Shown here: positions 21,385 through 22,895 of the stretch, piece after piece
Layout: every line of letters starts with the position of its first letter
Position numbering within the stretch: the first letter of the stretch is position 1
Source of the DNA: a virus
Direction: 5' to 3' (one strand)
Virus record (IMG/VR): IMGVR_UViG_3300006920_000267
Location: 1-22,895 of that record
DNA: 22,895 bases
Position numbers and translations under genes: made by a program
The notes under the pieces: generated by a model
Told to the model about the DNA's origin: nothing
The model's database searches: none
Seen by the model: the letters and a program-made list of their open reading frames with translations, nothing else

Positions 21385-22895
21385 CTATTGTACTGTCTTG
21401 AATGTGACCCACCTATCATTGGCAGTGGCTGAACTGAAGCGCCATGTGATAACATCCCCGTTTGTATCCGCTGCTAGTCCATCAAACTTATACAGACCGT
21501 TGCTGACTTCAGTAATAGTGCCAGACACAGCTATAAAAGAACCACCATCTACGGATCGTTGGCCTGTCACTGTGAGCCCAGGGGCTGGGCTTTTATCGTC
21601 AGAGGATAGAACCATAAGGAACTCAAAATTACTGAATACCTCGTTCTTGGCTATACCTTGCTCCCTCAAGAGTCCTGGGAGTGTAGTACCAACCGCAGTG
21701 ATAACAGTGTCTATACCAGCCTGTGCAGTTGCTAAGGCTCCTGCTGTTGCTAAGCTGGCACTGGTAATAGCTGAGGCACACTGCGAGTTTATCTGCAAGG
21801 CTGAAACCTTACCACCATCAACCACAGTTACAGAACCACCGGAGTTATCTGTTAAAGTGAAGTTGCCGTATACCGTTAATACTCCGCCTGTGCAGTTTGC
21901 ATCTAACGTGATATTCCCACCATCTCCGTGTATCTGGGCTGTACTTGTTGCTGCCAATCGCTTTATATATATATCTGTACTAACCCTAGTACATATAAGG
22001 TCTATACTGGTAAGCAGTGCAAAATCGAAGGTTGGCGGTGTGGCGCTTACAGGTCTTGGTATATCTACTGTATACGTATTACTAGCTTGGGCAAATACAA
22101 CGTCACCACCAAAAGAGCAATCTGTAGAGAAGAAGTCACCTAGCGTGTTCCCGTCGAACCTACAATTATCATAGAACGTCCTTTGGGCATTCGACCCGTC
22201 GTCATCTCCTTGTATACGCATTCTATTAAACAAGGTGGAAGACATAGATTGGCCACCTAAATTAACCAACGCCCCTGTACCCATATTAACAACTTCGTAA
22301 CCATCTAGACCAAAAGGCATAACGCCTAGGTTTGACCCAGACTGTACTCTAAGCTTGTTTAGGTTATTTGCATCAGCAATAGTCTTTGCATCTGTAATGT
22401 TATCTGAGGGTGAGCTGGCAAACCCAACCCCTTGACCTGTTCCAGCCACACCATTTACAGTATCAATCCACACAGCATTATCGAGGAATCCTCTTGACAC
22501 TGTTGTATTAACAGAGGAGATTATAAATTGATCTATAAATAATCGGGGAGATGTCTGTGCAGTGCATCTAAAGTTTATATACGTCCAACCCAGATCTTCA
22601 CCAACCGTACCTGTATGCTTGGACAGTAAGCTGATCGGTTGATTAATATTACCAGCATTGGGTTGACCGTCTACTATAAAATCTGGGTTGACTGGCCATG
22701 CGGAACTAGGGAAATCGTAGACCCGTATTTCCACTTTGTCGTTACTTCCCAACAGATACCCAGCAAAAAATGCAGATATTGCTTGGAGAGTAACACCAGA
22801 GAAGTAACCAAGTACATATTCGATATTATTGTCAGCGTGTAGTACATCAACGTAGATGCCGTTATTTGACTCTGTGTCTGCTACAACCCCCGTAG
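21385..22895 (-). CDS. Large fibre- or decoration-like structural protein (5' end off window)
   Basis: The frame is open to the right edge. A TTG at 22752 is not a convincing start, because 47 more open codons precede it and read as protein (NGIYVDVLHADNNIEYVLGY). At least 502 residues are present. The N-terminal region is beta-rich (KVEIRVYDFPSSAWP, WTYINFRCTAQ). The centre shows short Asp/Gly/Thr/Ser-rich strands (GGNITLDANCTGGVLTVYGN) like a beta helix. A helix-rich hinge (SALQINSQCASAITSASLAT) precedes a C-terminal Ig-like module with SVDGGSFIAVSGTITEVSNG and LYKFDGLAADTNGDVITWRF. Such modules occur in phage structural proteins. Position upstream of the portal suggests a head decoration or head fibre. 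It ends 9 bases before the repeat gene. Confidence 0.68.
   Translation of the reverse strand, partial: TGVVADTESNNGIYVDVLHADNNIEYVLGYFSGVTLQAISAFFAGYLLGSNDKVEIRVYDFPSSAWPVNPDFIVDGQPNAGNINQPISLLSKHTGTVGEDLGWTYINFRCTAQTSPRLFIDQFIISSVNTTVSRGFLDNAVWIDTVNGVAGTGQGVGFASSPSDNITDAKTIADANNLNKLRVQSGSNLGVMPFGLDGYEVVNMGTGALVNLGGQSMSSTLFNRMRIQGDDDGSNAQRTFYDNCRFDGNTLGDFFSTDCSFGGDVVFAQASNTYTVDIPRPVSATPPTFDFALLTSIDLICTRVSTDIYIKRLAATSTAQIHGDGGNITLDANCTGGVLTVYGNFTLTDNSGGSVTVVDGGKVSALQINSQCASAITSASLATAGALATAQAGIDTVITAVGTTLPGLLREQGIAKNEVFSNFEFLMVLSSDDKSPAPGLTVTGQRSVDGGSFIAVSGTITEVSNGLYKFDGLAADTNGDVITWRFSSATANDRWVTFKTVQ

Noticed and set aside
21365-22174. 269-residue plus-strand open frame opposite the fibre-like gene
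   Set aside because: Low-complexity Ser/Thr/Pro composition, no Shine-Dalgarno, and all surrounding genes are on the other strand.

Overview
The window is the late (virion) gene block of a contractile-tailed dsDNA phage, or a prophage of that type. Almost every gene is on the minus strand, so transcription runs from high to low coordinates. Spacing is tight, with many 1-, 4- or 8-base stop/start overlaps. The overlapping Rz/Rz1 spanin pair implies a Gram-negative host. Composition is moderately AT-rich, and the signal-peptide G8 protein at the left edge resembles secreted proteins of (often marine) gammaproteobacteria, so such a host is a reasonable but weak guess. No integrase, terminase, replication gene, tRNA or CRISPR array is visible.

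In transcription order, the right edge holds a large fibre- or decoration-like protein that continues past the window, then two small unknown proteins, one ending in four copies of an 11-residue repeat. The head module follows: portal, a XkdF-type prohead protease fused to a coiled-coil scaffold, a presumed decoration protein and the major capsid protein. A strong hairpin terminator comes next. Then come the neck proteins (connector, HK97 gp10-like, a further connector, neck terminator), the tail sheath and the tail tube. A second hairpin precedes the tail assembly chaperone pair, which carries a textbook -1 slippery site. The tape measure protein starts at a TTG behind a perfect Shine-Dalgarno sequence.

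The baseplate module is Mu/Pam3-like: Dit-like protein, plug (DUF6983-like), hub, Gp138-type spike with an HIH tip motif, gp46/gp25-like wedge, J-like wedge and DUF2612-like protein, then a small tail protein and a tail fibre. A membrane-anchored coiled-coil protein, a holin candidate and Rz/Rz1 form a lysis group in which no endolysin is visible.

The left end is the accessory part. A SPRY-domain (lectin-like) protein appears to be truncated by a frameshift, since 22 plausible residues follow in the -1 frame. Next is a sigma70-like promoter candidate (TTAACT, 17 bases, TATAAT), and then a secreted protein running off the left edge. That protein has a signal peptide, a cysteine module of the 'C..VRYG..C..VFG.P..K.C.Y' kind, a Pro/Thr linker and a G8 domain. 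A phage-encoded exported G8 protein behind its own promoter looks like a moron (cargo gene) and is the most interesting item here. The two edge genes are open at the window boundary; I read them directly from the minus strand.
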